From Eubacteriales bacterium (lineage in GTDB: Bacteria; Bacillota; Clostridia; Lachnospirales; Lachnospiraceae): a DNA stretch of 36,851 bases. Of the stretch, positions 1-7,963 are shown piece after piece. Positions within the stretch are counted from its first letter, which is position 1; each line of letters begins with the position of its first letter. The stretch lies in NCBI GenBank assembly GCA_030539055.1, contig JAUNSV010000016.1, positions 1 to 36,851 of the forward strand, read 5' to 3'. The position numbers and the translations under genes are program-made. The notes under the pieces were generated by a model. It did no database searches. It worked only from the letters and a program-made list of their open reading frames with translations, and had not been told where the DNA came from.

Positions 1-217
1 TTATCTTTTCTATTATTGGATCGAATAAGTCTCTAATTTCTTCGTTTTCTTCTTTTTCTTCTTTGGACTTTTTTGTTAAATCTTCTTCATCTTCTTTTTC
101 ATTATTTACACTTTCTTCATTTTTATTATCCTTGTCGATTTTTTGTTTGTCATCTTGAATACTTTCATTAGGTTCTTTCTCTTTATCCTTTTTTAATTCA
201 TCAGTATCTTTTTTCAT
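1..217 (-). CDS. grpE: GrpE N-terminus, partial (nucleotide exchange factor for DnaK)
   Basis: The open frame starts with ATG immediately after the hrcA stop (TAA then ATG, no gap) and runs off the window after about 72 codons. A strong AAGGAGGAA ribosome site lies in the last codons of hrcA. The visible part is a highly charged Lys/Glu/Asp-rich segment ending in DLFDPIIEKI, typical of the poorly conserved, disordered N-terminus of GrpE. The conserved GrpE core is outside the window, so the call rests on position: hrcA-grpE-dnaK-dnaJ is the standard Firmicute heat-shock operon. It would be cotranscribed with hrcA from the CIRCE promoter. Confidence 0.7.
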   Translation of the reverse strand, partial: MKKDTDELKKDKEKEPNESIQDDKQKIDKDNKNEESVNNEKEDEEDLTKKSKEEKEENEEIRDLFDPIIEKI

Positions 218-1264
218 TTATTCCTCCTTGAACATATCATTTGCATTTTTCATTAGTGCTTTTAATGTTTTCATTACTTTTTCATAATCCATTCTCTTTG
301 GCCCAACAACTCCTATAGTTCCTTTAAGCCCATTTCCAAAATCACATTTTGCTGTTACTATAGAACAATCTTTCATAGATGGAACTGATGTTTCTTCTCC
401 AATATATACTTGTATTCCAGTATTGTTATCATTGTCATCTAAAGATACATTTTCTATTATTTTCTGCAATCCTTCTTTTGTTTCAAATTCTTCCAATATA
501 TTTTGTGCTTCTATATTTTGAAATTCAGGATATTTAAAAAAGTTATTTGCTCCATAAGTATATATTTCATCTTTATTGTTTGGAATATTGAATATATCAC
601 TTATTTTAGTAACAATTGTAGTAATCAATTCTCTGTCAAATTGTATTTCATTTAGTTTTTTATTAAAATTAAATGATAATAAGTCCATTGGCTTCATACC
701 AGATAATAGATTGTTTAATATAACTTGAATATCTACAATTTTTTTTATATCAATTTCTTTATCTATATCTATAAGTATGGATTTTATTATATTTGCTTCA
801 CAAACAATAACTGCTAATAATTTATGCTCTTCTATTTTAGAAATTTGAATATATTTTATTTTATTGTTTGAAAGAGTAGGTCCAGTTACTAGTGCTGCAT
901 AATTTGTATTAGAAGCTATTGTTTTTACAATTCCCTTAAGCATTATTTCTAAATGATCTACTCGTTCAAATAACGCTTTTTTTACATTATTAATTTCTAA
1001 ATCTTTTTCTTTAATTAAGTTATCTACATAAAATCTATATCCTTTATCTGAGGGTATTCTACCTGCTGATGTATGTGGTGCAATCAAATATCCTAATTCC
1101 TCCAAATCTTGCATCTCATTTCTTATAGTTGCAGAAGAGCAATCAAAATTTGGTAACTTACTTATTGTTCTTGAGCCAACAGGTTCTCCAGTATCAAGAT
1201 AAGTTTTAATAATAGTATTTAATATAATTCTTTGTCTTTCTGTCAATTCATTTATTTTTTTCAA
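218..1264 (-). CDS. hrcA: Heat-inducible transcription repressor HrcA
   Basis: HrcA represses class I heat-shock genes by binding CIRCE and depends on GroEL for activity. The protein has 348 residues, the usual family length. Residues 1-80 form the winged-helix domain, with the family signature SSATIRNEM at 43-51 and HTSAGRIPSDKGYRFYV at 64-80. The rest is the GAF-like dimerisation domain, ending in the conserved GVVGPKRMDY region. The start codon is TTG, with a modest GAGG site a few bases upstream; no ATG gives the conserved N-terminus. A perfect CIRCE operator lies 24 bases upstream, so the gene is autoregulated. It is the first gene of hrcA-grpE and abuts grpE directly. Confidence 0.97.
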   Translation of the reverse strand: MKKINELTERQRIILNTIIKTYLDTGEPVGSRTISKLPNFDCSSATIRNEMQDLEELGYLIAPHTSAGRIPSDKGYRFYVDNLIKEKDLEINNVKKALFERVDHLEIMLKGIVKTIASNTNYAALVTGPTLSNNKIKYIQISKIEEHKLLAVIVCEANIIKSILIDIDKEIDIKKIVDIQVILNNLLSGMKPMDLLSFNFNKKLNEIQFDRELITTIVTKISDIFNIPNNKDEIYTYGANNFFKYPEFQNIEAQNILEEFETKEGLQKIIENVSLDDNDNNTGIQVYIGEETSVPSMKDCSIVTAKCDFGNGLKGTIGVVGPKRMDYEKVMKTLKALMKNANDMFKEE

Positions 1265-1288
1265 ATGATACCTCTATCAAAAAATATA

Positions 1289-1315
1289 TTAGCACTCAAC
1301 TATTACGAGTGCTAA
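1289..1315 (-). promoter_or_regulatory. CIRCE operator (HrcA binding site)
   Basis: This is a perfect inverted repeat: TTAGCACTC, nine-base spacer, GAGTGCTAA, identical to the CIRCE consensus. It overlaps the last bases of the predicted -10 box and the transcription start of hrcA, so bound HrcA would block RNA polymerase. Confidence 0.98.
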
Positions 1316-1342
1316 TATACTACATATTTTATAAATTGTCAA
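1314..1342 (-). promoter_or_regulatory. hrcA-grpE promoter (SigA type)
   Basis: On the minus strand, TTGACA (1337-1342) and TATATT (1314-1319) are separated by 17 bases. The CIRCE element begins at the -10 box and extends downstream. Confidence 0.85.
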
Positions 1343-1361
1343 TATTTAATTTGTGAACTAT

Positions 1362-1838
1362 TTATGAATATTTTTTAGCATAAAAACCAACATACTCATC
1401 TCCTATTTGTAATTCATATAATTTTATATTTTTATTATATATTTTATTTAAAGGCAAAGATAATCCTACTCCAATACATTTTGAATATGCTTCACGCTTA
1501 GTCCATATTTTAAAAAAGTTTTTTAATTTTTCATTTTTATTTTCAATTGACATTATAAAGTCTATCTCTTCTTTTAAAAATATTTTTTTTATTATTTTAT
1601 CATAATCAATATCTCTTATTTTTTCAATATCTATTCCTACTTCAACATTTGATATTATTATAGCTACTTTTTCTTTTGAGTGAGATATATTATAAAAAAT
1701 ATTTTTTTTATTTCTTATATATGGTTTTCCATATTTATTCTTTTCTATTATACAATCTTCGTATTTTAAATTTACTTCTTCAAATGCTTTTTTTAATAAA
1801 ATATCTTTTTTTGTATTCTCTATAAATATTTTTTCCAT
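1362..1838 (-). CDS. 4'-phosphopantetheinyl transferase (Sfp-type superfamily)
   Basis: This enzyme moves the phosphopantetheine arm of CoA onto a Ser of an acyl or peptidyl carrier protein. Motifs in order: GKPY at 37-40, NISHS at 50-54, the Mg-binding VGIDIEKI (Asp70, Glu72) at 67-74, and WTKREAYSK at 112-120. The start at 1838 is preferred over the ATG at 1850 because a GGAG site formed by the upstream ATG codon itself (1845-1848) sits six bases before it, and nothing like a ribosome site precedes 1850. At 158 residues it is shorter than Sfp (about 220) and lacks most of the N-terminal half-domain, as in compact clostridial versions. No PKS/NRPS gene is in view, so the substrate may be the fatty-acid ACP. 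It lies between rplL and hrcA. Confidence 0.88.
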   Translation of the reverse strand: MEKIFIENTKKDILLKKAFEEVNLKYEDCIIEKNKYGKPYIRNKKNIFYNISHSKEKVAIIISNVEVGIDIEKIRDIDYDKIIKKIFLKEEIDFIMSIENKNEKLKNFFKIWTKREAYSKCIGVGLSLPLNKIYNKNIKLYELQIGDEYVGFYAKKYS

Positions 1839-2015
1839 ATATTGCTCCATAACTATATTTAATAAATTTTTATATTATTATAAAATATTTATTTAGTATT
1901 GTAAATGCCTAGCATCTATCATCATCTAGTATTATTCCTCTTGTTTTATTTTTGCTTAACATTTTTTTAACTTATATTTATTAATTATTTAAAATAATAC
2001 CTACTAAAATATCTC

Positions 2016-2049
2016 AAAAAAAATCAGCAGAATTATCTACTGATTTTTT
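2016..2049 (-). terminator. Rho-independent terminator after rplL
   Basis: On the minus strand a 9-bp stem (arms 2040-2048 and 2019-2027) with a 12-base loop is followed by a run of T. It lies just past the rplL stop. The PPTase gene downstream would need readthrough or its own promoter. The 165 bases from 1851 to 2015 show nothing else I can support. Confidence 0.8.
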
Positions 2050-2065
2050 AATAATATAGAAAAAA

Positions 2066-2440
2066 TTACTTTAATGTAATTTTTGCACCTACTTCTTCAA
2101 ATTTTTTCTTTAATTCCTCTGCTTCAGCCTTAGCCATAGCTTCTTTTACTACTTTTGGTGCTCCTTCAACTAGTTCTTTTGCTTCTTTTAATCCAAGTCC
2201 TGTTGCATCACGAACTACTTTTATTACTTTAATTTTTTCAGCACCAGCTTCTGTTAATTCAAGATCAAATTCTGTTTTCTCTTCTTGAGCTGCACCTGCT
2301 CCATTAGCTGGACCTGCCATTACTACTCCAGCAGCTGCAGATACTCCAAATTCTTCCTCGCATGCTTTTACTAATTCATTTAATTCTATTACAGACATTT
2401 CTTTTATTGCACTAATTAATTCATCTTTTGTCATAGCCAT
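2066..2440 (-). CDS. rplL: 50S ribosomal protein L7/L12
   Basis: This is the stalk protein that recruits translation factor GTPases to the ribosome. It has 124 residues, the normal length. The N-terminal dimerisation helix region ([20 protein letters not shown]) is followed by an Ala/Gly-rich hinge near 35-52 and the conserved C-terminal domain containing [21 protein letters not shown]. An AAGGAG site precedes the ATG. It is cotranscribed with rplJ, with a 29-base gap. rpoB, which usually follows rplL in Firmicutes, is absent; a terminator follows instead. Confidence 0.98.
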   Translation of the reverse strand: MAMTKDELISAIKEMSVIELNELVKACEEEFGVSAAAGVVMAGPANGAGAAQEEKTEFDLELTEAGAEKIKVIKVVRDATGLGLKEAKELVEGAPKVVKEAMAKAEAEELKKKFEEVGAKITLK

Positions 2441-2469
2441 TTTATTTTCTCCTTATATTTTAATTTTTT

Positions 2470-2955
2470 TTATTCACTTTTTGTTGCTATTTGATTCAAT
2501 ACTCTTGCAAAATTAGTTATTGGTGATTTGAAAGAACCAAGTAAACGAGAAATAAGTACATTTCTGCTTGGTATTTTTGCAATTTCCATAATGCCATCTT
2601 TATCATAATATTCGCCCTCAACCATTCCAGCTTTTAATTCAAGTGATGGAGCAGTTTTAGCAAATTCTGCTAAAAGTCTAGCAGGTGATGTAGCATCATC
2701 TTTAGATATTGCAATTGATGTTGGGCCTTCCAATACTTGATTGATTTTTTCAAATGATGTTCCTTCTGTTGCTCTTTTTATATAAGTATTTTTATATACT
2801 TTATAAATAATATTATTCTCACGAAGTATTTTTCTAAGCTTTGTATCTTCTTCTACTGTAAGTCCTCTATAATCAGCGACAACAATACCATTAGCTCCAT
2901 CAATTTTTGATTTAATCTCATCAATAATTGGTTTTTTTAATTCTTCTTTTGCCAT
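2470..2955 (-). CDS. rplJ: 50S ribosomal protein L10
   Basis: L10 anchors the L7/L12 stalk dimers to 23S rRNA. The 161-residue protein is slightly shorter than the usual 165-175. It contains the family patterns VVADYRGLTVEE (near 25-36), LRENNIIYKVYKNTYIKRA, GPTSIAIS and FAKTAPSLELKAGMVEG. A strong AAAGGAGG site lies just before the ATG. It is preceded by an L10 leader, through which L10(L12)4 is known to repress its own operon in bacteria. rplK-rplA, common upstream neighbours, are not here. Confidence 0.98.
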   Translation of the reverse strand: MAKEELKKPIIDEIKSKIDGANGIVVADYRGLTVEEDTKLRKILRENNIIYKVYKNTYIKRATEGTSFEKINQVLEGPTSIAISKDDATSPARLLAEFAKTAPSLELKAGMVEGEYYDKDGIMEIAKIPSRNVLISRLLGSFKSPITNFARVLNQIATKSE

Positions 2956-2984
2956 ATTTTCCTCCTTTATATATTTTGTTTTCC

Positions 2985-3167
2985 AAATAAAAAACTATGC
3001 CAATAAAGACATAGAGTTAAACTTATCAATTCATACTATATAAAAATAACAAATTGTAATGAATAATATTATGTGTTTAATTTGTTATATTATAAACATT
3101 TTAATAAATGATAGTTTCCTCGGTAGGAATAAATTATGCAATAATGCACCTACTGTCTTTGGTAAAC
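2985..3167 (-). ncRNA. L10 leader (ribosomal protein autoregulatory leader)
   Basis: The minus-strand transcript contains the conserved L10-leader kink-turn region: ACCAAAGACAGTAGGTGC (about 3163-3146) paired through GTAGG/CCTAC with CCTACCGAGG (3128-3119), around a small TGCATTATTGCA hairpin. A second hairpin (arms CTATG/CATAG near 2994-3013) follows just before rplJ. By analogy with known L10 leaders, L10-L7/L12 binding here controls rplJ-rplL expression. The boundaries are approximate, from the promoter to the rplJ ribosome site. Confidence 0.88.
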
Positions 3168-3173
3168 ATAAAG

Positions 3174-3202
3174 ATAATATCAAATAATAAAAACTTTGTC
3201 AA
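3174..3202 (-). promoter_or_regulatory. rplJ-rplL promoter
   Basis: On the minus strand, consensus TTGACA (3197-3202) lies 17 bases from TATTAT (3174-3179). The transcription start would be near 3167, immediately upstream of the L10 leader. Confidence 0.85.
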
Positions 3203-3222
3203 TACTAATATTATATGTAAAT

Positions 3223-3324
3223 TCACCTTGTAATATAATATCCCATAAGTATTATGAAAAATATTGTCATAACTATATCAATTATCATTTTTAATTTGTT
3301 TTTCATAATTATTTTACTTTTCAT
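3223..3324 (-). pseudogene. Possible truncated remnant of a small membrane protein (DUF4405-like N-terminus)
   Basis: A short open frame of 33 codons from the ATG at 3324 (or 27 from the ATG at 3306) encodes a Lys-rich start followed by one hydrophobic segment containing KMIIDIVMTIFFIILMGYYIT and a stop. The 'KxxIDIxMT...LMGY' pattern resembles the first helix of DUF4405 membrane proteins, which then continue for about 100 or more residues; here the frame stops at once. A consensus promoter precedes it and no good ribosome site is visible. It may instead be an intact small membrane peptide. Recognition is from memory of the family and is weak. Confidence 0.3.
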
Positions 3325-3350
3325 TTATTCCATTTTTTGAAAGCCAATTT

Positions 3351-3379
3351 TTTATATCACTTTTCTGACATTGTGTCAA
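3351..3379 (-). promoter_or_regulatory. Consensus promoter upstream of the small ORF / L10 region
   Basis: On the minus strand, TTGACA (3374-3379) and TATAAA (3351-3356) are separated by 17 bases. It sits between the terminator of the hydrolase gene and the 33-codon open frame, and would also read into the rplJ promoter and leader. Confidence 0.65.
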
Positions 3380-3416
3380 TAGTTATTTATTATTTTTTAA
3401 ATTTTCTATACTGAGG

Positions 3417-3446
3417 TAAAAAAAAAGAAGCGGCGTGCACTTCTTT
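3417..3446 (-). terminator. Rho-independent terminator after the MBL-fold hydrolase gene
   Basis: On the minus strand, a stem AAAGAAG/CTTCTTT (arms 3440-3446 and 3424-3430) with a GC-rich loop is followed by about ten T residues. It lies some 40 bases past the stop at 3487. Confidence 0.85.
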
Positions 3447-3486
3447 CTATTTAAAGTCATATCTAATAGTAAAGCTACTTCAGCAT

Positions 3487-4140
3487 TTATATATCATATT
3501 TTTTATCATAATAATGAATTGGATTAAATTTTTTTTCTTCATCAATTGTTGTTTTATCTCCATGACCTGGAAGTGAAATTGTATTATTCGGTAAATTAAA
3601 AATTTCATTATTTATAGAATTATATAATTCACTTAAGTTCCCAGAGTATAAATCATATCTACCAAAACCGTGAAAAAATAAAGTATCTCCACAAAATAAA
3701 ACATTTTTATTTTTTATATAATAGCATGTACCACCTTTTGTATGACCTGGAGTTGGTATCGTAATTATTTCTTCATCTAATATATGTAATATTTCTCTTT
3801 TTTCAAATGTTGTAGATTGTGATACTATATATTCTTCTTTTGAGTTCATATATGAATAATTTTTTTTTGGATCTTCTAGTAGTTCTTTGTCATCAAAAGA
3901 AATATATGTTGTAGGGGAATATTTTTTACAAATTGCATTCACACCCATTATGTGATCGTAATGAGCATGTGTTAGTAAAATATATTTTATTTGTAAATTT
4001 AATTCACTAATTCTATTTAATATTTTTTTATACCCACAACCTGGGTCAACAATAAATGCATCTCTTTGATTTTTATAATAACAAAGATATGCATTCTCAT
4101 CTAATTCACCATTTATTATACATTCAATTTCTAAATTCAT
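3487..4140 (-). CDS. MBL-fold metallo-hydrolase (glyoxalase II-like)
   Basis: This is a metallo-beta-lactamase-fold hydrolase of the compact glyoxalase II / YqgX type, probably cytoplasmic and binding two metal ions. The HxHxDH metal motif is at residues 58-63 (THAHYDH). Further metal ligands are PTPGHTKGG (His), LFCGDTLF (Asp) and SLPGHGDKT (His) in the expected order. It has 217 residues and no C-terminal glyoxalase II substrate domain, so the substrate cannot be assigned. No ribosome site precedes the ATG; two TATAAT boxes lie directly before it, which predicts a leaderless mRNA. The gene is downstream of the ABC permease and has its own terminator. Confidence 0.93.
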   Translation of the reverse strand: MNLEIECIINGELDENAYLCYYKNQRDAFIVDPGCGYKKILNRISELNLQIKYILLTHAHYDHIMGVNAICKKYSPTTYISFDDKELLEDPKKNYSYMNSKEEYIVSQSTTFEKREILHILDEEIITIPTPGHTKGGTCYYIKNKNVLFCGDTLFFHGFGRYDLYSGNLSELYNSINNEIFNLPNNTISLPGHGDKTTIDEEKKFNPIHYYDKKYDI

Positions 4141-4146
4141 ATTATA

Positions 4147-4174
4147 ATTATATCATATAAAATATTATTATCAA
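4147..4174 (-). promoter_or_regulatory. Promoter of the MBL-fold hydrolase, predicted leaderless
   Basis: On the minus strand, TTGATA (4169-4174) lies 16 bases from TATAAT (4147-4152). Six bases, themselves a second TATAAT, separate this -10 box from the ATG at 4140, so transcription would begin at or next to the start codon. Confidence 0.65.
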
Positions 4175-4180
4175 TATTTG

Positions 4181-5362
4181 TTAGTCTGTTCTTAAAGCAT
4201 CGATTGGATTAAGGACTGCCGCTCTTTTTGCTGGAAGATATCCAAATAATAATCCTATACCTACGGAAACTGAAACAGACAATATTATAGAACCTATTGT
4301 TGGATAACAAGTAATGCTCATAGCTGCACCAACAACAGAAGTCAACACAGAGCCAAGAATAATACCTATTAATCCACCAAGTGTAGAAGTAACAGCCGCT
4401 TCTATTACAAATTGTTGCATAATTACTCCTTGCTTTGCACCAAGAGCCTTTCTTATTCCTATCTCTCTTGTTCTTTCTGTTACAGAAACAAGCATTATGT
4501 TCATTACACCTATACCAGCAACTAATAAAGATATTCCTGCTATTCCACCAAGAAGTGCTGATAAAGTTCCAATGCTTGAATCTAATTCAGATATAATGGA
4601 AGAATTTGCAAAAACAGAATAAAAATTTTCACTTTTAAAAATACCATATAGTGTTGATTTTAATTTATCTGTTATTTCATCTGTATAAGAAGTATCTACA
4701 GAATTAATATAATAATTTGATATATTACCATTTCTTGTCATCTTTGTAGCTAGAGTATAAGGCATCCAAACAAAATCATCTGTACCACCCTCGCTCATAT
4801 TTTTTATTTCTTCTTGGGGTTCTATTACTCCTACGATAGTAAGAGGTTTACCATTTACTTTAAGTGAGTCATTTATTGCTTTATCAGAGGATCCAAATAA
4901 ATCATATGCAACATAATATCCAATTACACATACAGCAGATCTTCCTGCTAAATCTGAATAAGAAAGATTGCGCCCTTGTTCCAATTTATATGATACAATA
5001 TCCATATAATCCTCAGATACTCCCATAATTGTTGTAGAAGTTAAAGAATTATTGCCATTTTTTACAGTTCCTGATACAGATACTTCGGGTGATAATTTAT
5101 TTACAATTTCATAATTTTCATCCAAAAACTCATACATTACTTTATCATCTAAGGAACGGGTTCGTGTATTTCTTACATTGATAGATATTCGATTTACTCC
5201 CATTGAAGCAAAAGATTCTATTACTTGACCCATATATCCGCTGACAACAGAGACTAAAATAATAACTGCTGCGACACCTATTATAATGCCAAGCATAGTT
5301 AAAAAAGAACGCATTTTATTTGTCAATATTGAATTAATTGCTAATTTGAATGATTGTATCAT
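4181..5362 (-). CDS. ABC transporter permease, MacB/FtsX family
   Basis: This is the membrane subunit of a MacB-type ABC pump that couples cytoplasmic ATP hydrolysis to work on extracellular substrates. The order is: first membrane segment near 20-42 (RSFLTMLGIIIGVAAVIILVSV), a large extracellular MacB_PCD-type domain to about 265, then three membrane helices of the FtsX domain, including the family hallmark ERTREIGIRKALGAK near 296-310. At 393 residues it is the usual size for separate permeases. An AAGGA site lies before the ATG, and the start overlaps the ATPase stop by four bases, implying translational coupling. It is the last gene of the SLH-adaptor-ATPase-permease operon; no clear terminator follows. 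The substrate (peptide, lipoprotein or drug) is unknown. Confidence 0.95.
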   Translation of the reverse strand: MIQSFKLAINSILTNKMRSFLTMLGIIIGVAAVIILVSVVSGYMGQVIESFASMGVNRISINVRNTRTRSLDDKVMYEFLDENYEIVNKLSPEVSVSGTVKNGNNSLTSTTIMGVSEDYMDIVSYKLEQGRNLSYSDLAGRSAVCVIGYYVAYDLFGSSDKAINDSLKVNGKPLTIVGVIEPQEEIKNMSEGGTDDFVWMPYTLATKMTRNGNISNYYINSVDTSYTDEITDKLKSTLYGIFKSENFYSVFANSSIISELDSSIGTLSALLGGIAGISLLVAGIGVMNIMLVSVTERTREIGIRKALGAKQGVIMQQFVIEAAVTSTLGGLIGIILGSVLTSVVGAAMSITCYPTIGSIILSVSVSVGIGLLFGYLPAKRAAVLNPIDALRTD

Positions 5363-6090
5363 TTTAATCCTTGTTCTATTGCTTCTTTATATTCATCAGA
5401 TGTACCATCAAATATTATTTGTCCATCTTTTATTCTTACTATTCTTTTTGCTTCTAAAGCTATAGCATTGTCATGAGTAATCATTACTATTGTATTGCCC
5501 TCACTGTGCAACTTTTTAATAAAATTTAATACTTCTCTTGATGTTTTTGAATCAAGTGCACCTGTAGGCTCATCCGCCAATAATAATGATGGATTACCAG
5601 CTAAAGCTCTTGCTATAGATACTCTTTGCTGTTGCCCACCAGATAATTGATTAGGCATATTGGCATATTTTTCTTTTAATCCTACTCTAGCAAGTGATTC
5701 TAAGGCTCTTCTTTGTCTTTCCTTATTTGATATTCCTGCATATAATAATGGAAGTTCAACATTTTCTAGTAAATTTAATTTAGGGAGCAAATTGTATTGT
5801 TGAAAAATGAATCCTACAGTTTTATTTCTGATTTCTGCTAGTTCATCATCTGTCATTGTAAAAGTATCTCTTCCATTCAAAATATATTTTCCTGATGTAG
5901 GTTTATCAAGTGCACCTATAATATTCATTAAAGTTGATTTTCCTGAACCAGATTTACCTACGATTGCTACAAATTCACCTCTATTAATTGTTAAATTAAT
6001 ATTGTCATTTGCATATACTTGTTCATTACCCATTAAATATATTTTATATACATTTATTAATTCTATTAATTTTTGGTTTTCTATCATCAT
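5359..6090 (-). CDS. ABC transporter ATP-binding protein, MacB/LolD type
   Basis: This is the ATPase partner of the adjacent permease. All nucleotide-binding motifs are present: Walker A GKSGSGKST at 45-53, Q-loop FQQYNLLP near 96-103, signature LSGGQQQR at 149-156, Walker B LLLADEP at 169-175, D-loop and switch His206. The sequence 'GALDSKTS' after Walker B is characteristic of MacB/LolD/FtsE-like ATPases. It has 243 residues. Its ATG overlaps the end of the adaptor gene by four bases, and a second ATG follows immediately, so the exact start may be one codon later. Confidence 0.97.
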   Translation of the reverse strand: MMIENQKLIELINVYKIYLMGNEQVYANDNINLTINRGEFVAIVGKSGSGKSTLMNIIGALDKPTSGKYILNGRDTFTMTDDELAEIRNKTVGFIFQQYNLLPKLNLLENVELPLLYAGISNKERQRRALESLARVGLKEKYANMPNQLSGGQQQRVSIARALAGNPSLLLADEPTGALDSKTSREVLNFIKKLHSEGNTIVMITHDNAIALEAKRIVRIKDGQIIFDGTSDEYKEAIEQGLK

Positions 6091-7949
6091 CTTGGTCCGC
6101 CACCACCCATATCAGGTGGTCCTCCCATTCCGCTACCCATACCACCAAACATAAAATTATCTGAATTATTTGAAGAAGCAGTAACATACACCTCATCTCC
6201 CTCTTGCAAACCAGACAAAACTTGAATAAAACTAGTATTTGATATTCCTGTTTCCACTCTTATTGCTGTAAAACCATCTGGCACCATATTCAAAACTCTA
6301 TCAGATATTCCCTCTTGATTAATACTCCCATTGGCTTCTTTTATTGTTGGAGATGTATCAAGCACATATACTACATTACCTCTTTGCAATGCATCTGTTG
6401 GAATACATATTGCATCCTTTGCTTGAGCTAATATAACATAACCATCTACATTCATTCCAGGTAATAAATCGCCTACTTCTGGTATTGTGATAGTAACAGG
6501 GTAATTTGTTACACCATTTGAATTTGCAGCTACTAAAGAAATATTTGTAATTGTTCCTTTAAATACTTTACTATTAAATGCATCCGCTTGCACATTAACC
6601 TCTTGCCCCAATTGCACATTGGATATATCAAGTTCATCAACAGACATTGAAAATGTTAATTCAGATAAGTCATATATTGTAGCTAAGGTAGTAGCTGTTG
6701 TTGTTGATTTTTGAATTTTATCACCAACTTTTACATTTTTAGATATTACTGTACCATCTATAGGTGCTGTAATATTATAATTATCATAACTATCCAATGC
6801 ATCATTATATGTATTCTCTGCTCTAATCATTGTATCTCTTGCATTCATATATGTATTTTTTTTACTTGATATTGCTGCTCTTGCACCTTCCTTGGTTAAT
6901 TGAAGAATTGCTTGCCCTTTATAAACATAAGCTCCCTCTTGAACCAATATTCTCTCAACTTCTACATCACTACCATCGCTAAATTTTATTGTTTGTTCAT
7001 CATTTACTATAAAATTAGCATCCTCAACTGATACCATATCTCTAACTGAAATTAGTGCGGAATAATCACTCGTTAATCCACCTGGATTATTTACTTCACA
7101 TATAACATATCTTACTAATACACCACCATTTATTACTTCATCTACTTCTGCTTTACTTTTTACATAGCCTTGCAATATTTCACCATTCTCTTGTAATACT
7201 ATCCAAGCAATCTCTCCTACTTGTATATTTTTTGCATCATTTGAAAGAAATGGTACTTTTATTGAAAATTTACTATCATCATATATTTCACATACTTCTG
7301 TTGAATTTGATAATTTATCTCCAGCTTTTACATTCAATTTTTTTAAATAACCAGATATTTGTGCTTTATATGTATTGCCTTTATATTCTTCTTCTATTTT
7401 TTGATAATCATAATATGCTTTTTCATAATCTTCAACAGCTTTTATATAAGAAGCAGAGGCATTTGATATTTCTCGCAAAGCAGAAGATGCTTCTATAGTA
7501 ATTAATAAATCTCCTTCTTTTACTTCATCTCCTTGATCAAAATATACACCAGTAACTGTTCCCTCAACAAAAGATGTAATTGAATATGTATCTTTTGCTG
7601 CAAGTGTACCTGTGCCAGAAAGCTCTGAAGATAAATTCATTTTTCTTACAGAAGATACTTGTTGCATTATTTTTGCATTTTCTTCTTGCTTTTGATTATT
7701 TCTAATAAATAGAATAACTATAATTACTATAGCTGCAATAACAAATATTAAAAGAATTATTCTTTTTATTAATTTTTGTTTCTTTTGTTTTTTTCTTAAA
7801 ATCTCTTCTTCAGCAGCACTTTGTGCTTTTTTGTCCTCTTCAGATAACTCAGTTTTTTGAAAAGTATCTGTAGAAACGCCATTTTGAACATTTACATCGA
7901 TATCAATATTATTTTTTTTATTGAAGATTTTTTTTATATAATTTAACAT
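6087..7949 (-). CDS. Membrane-fusion-type efflux adaptor (HlyD/MacA-like)
   Basis: This periplasmic-adaptor homologue is probably the extracytoplasmic partner of the MacB-like pump encoded downstream. A charged cytoplasmic N-terminus of about 40 residues precedes one membrane helix near 42-64 (KRIILLIFVIAAIVIIVILFI). Next come biotinyl-lipoyl/barrel-sandwich segments (VEGTVTGVYFDQGDEVKEGD near 128-147; NITAPIDGTVISKNVKVGDKI near 395-415), a coiled-coil hairpin, beta-barrel and C-terminal membrane-proximal domains, and a Gly/Met/Pro-rich tail ending GGPPDMGGGGPR. At 620 residues it is longer than MacA (about 370) because of a duplicated lipoyl-like half. A GGAG site precedes the ATG; 14 bases separate it from the SLH gene. 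Confidence 0.92.
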   Translation of the reverse strand: MLNYIKKIFNKKNNIDIDVNVQNGVSTDTFQKTELSEEDKKAQSAAEEEILRKKQKKQKLIKRIILLIFVIAAIVIIVILFIRNNQKQEENAKIMQQVSSVRKMNLSSELSGTGTLAAKDTYSITSFVEGTVTGVYFDQGDEVKEGDLLITIEASSALREISNASASYIKAVEDYEKAYYDYQKIEEEYKGNTYKAQISGYLKKLNVKAGDKLSNSTEVCEIYDDSKFSIKVPFLSNDAKNIQVGEIAWIVLQENGEILQGYVKSKAEVDEVINGGVLVRYVICEVNNPGGLTSDYSALISVRDMVSVEDANFIVNDEQTIKFSDGSDVEVERILVQEGAYVYKGQAILQLTKEGARAAISSKKNTYMNARDTMIRAENTYNDALDSYDNYNITAPIDGTVISKNVKVGDKIQKSTTTATTLATIYDLSELTFSMSVDELDISNVQLGQEVNVQADAFNSKVFKGTITNISLVAANSNGVTNYPVTITIPEVGDLLPGMNVDGYVILAQAKDAICIPTDALQRGNVVYVLDTSPTIKEANGSINQEGISDRVLNMVPDGFTAIRVETGISNTSFIQVLSGLQEGDEVYVTASSNNSDNFMFGGMGSGMGGPPDMGGGGPR

Positions 7950-7963
7950 TTATCTTTTCTCCA

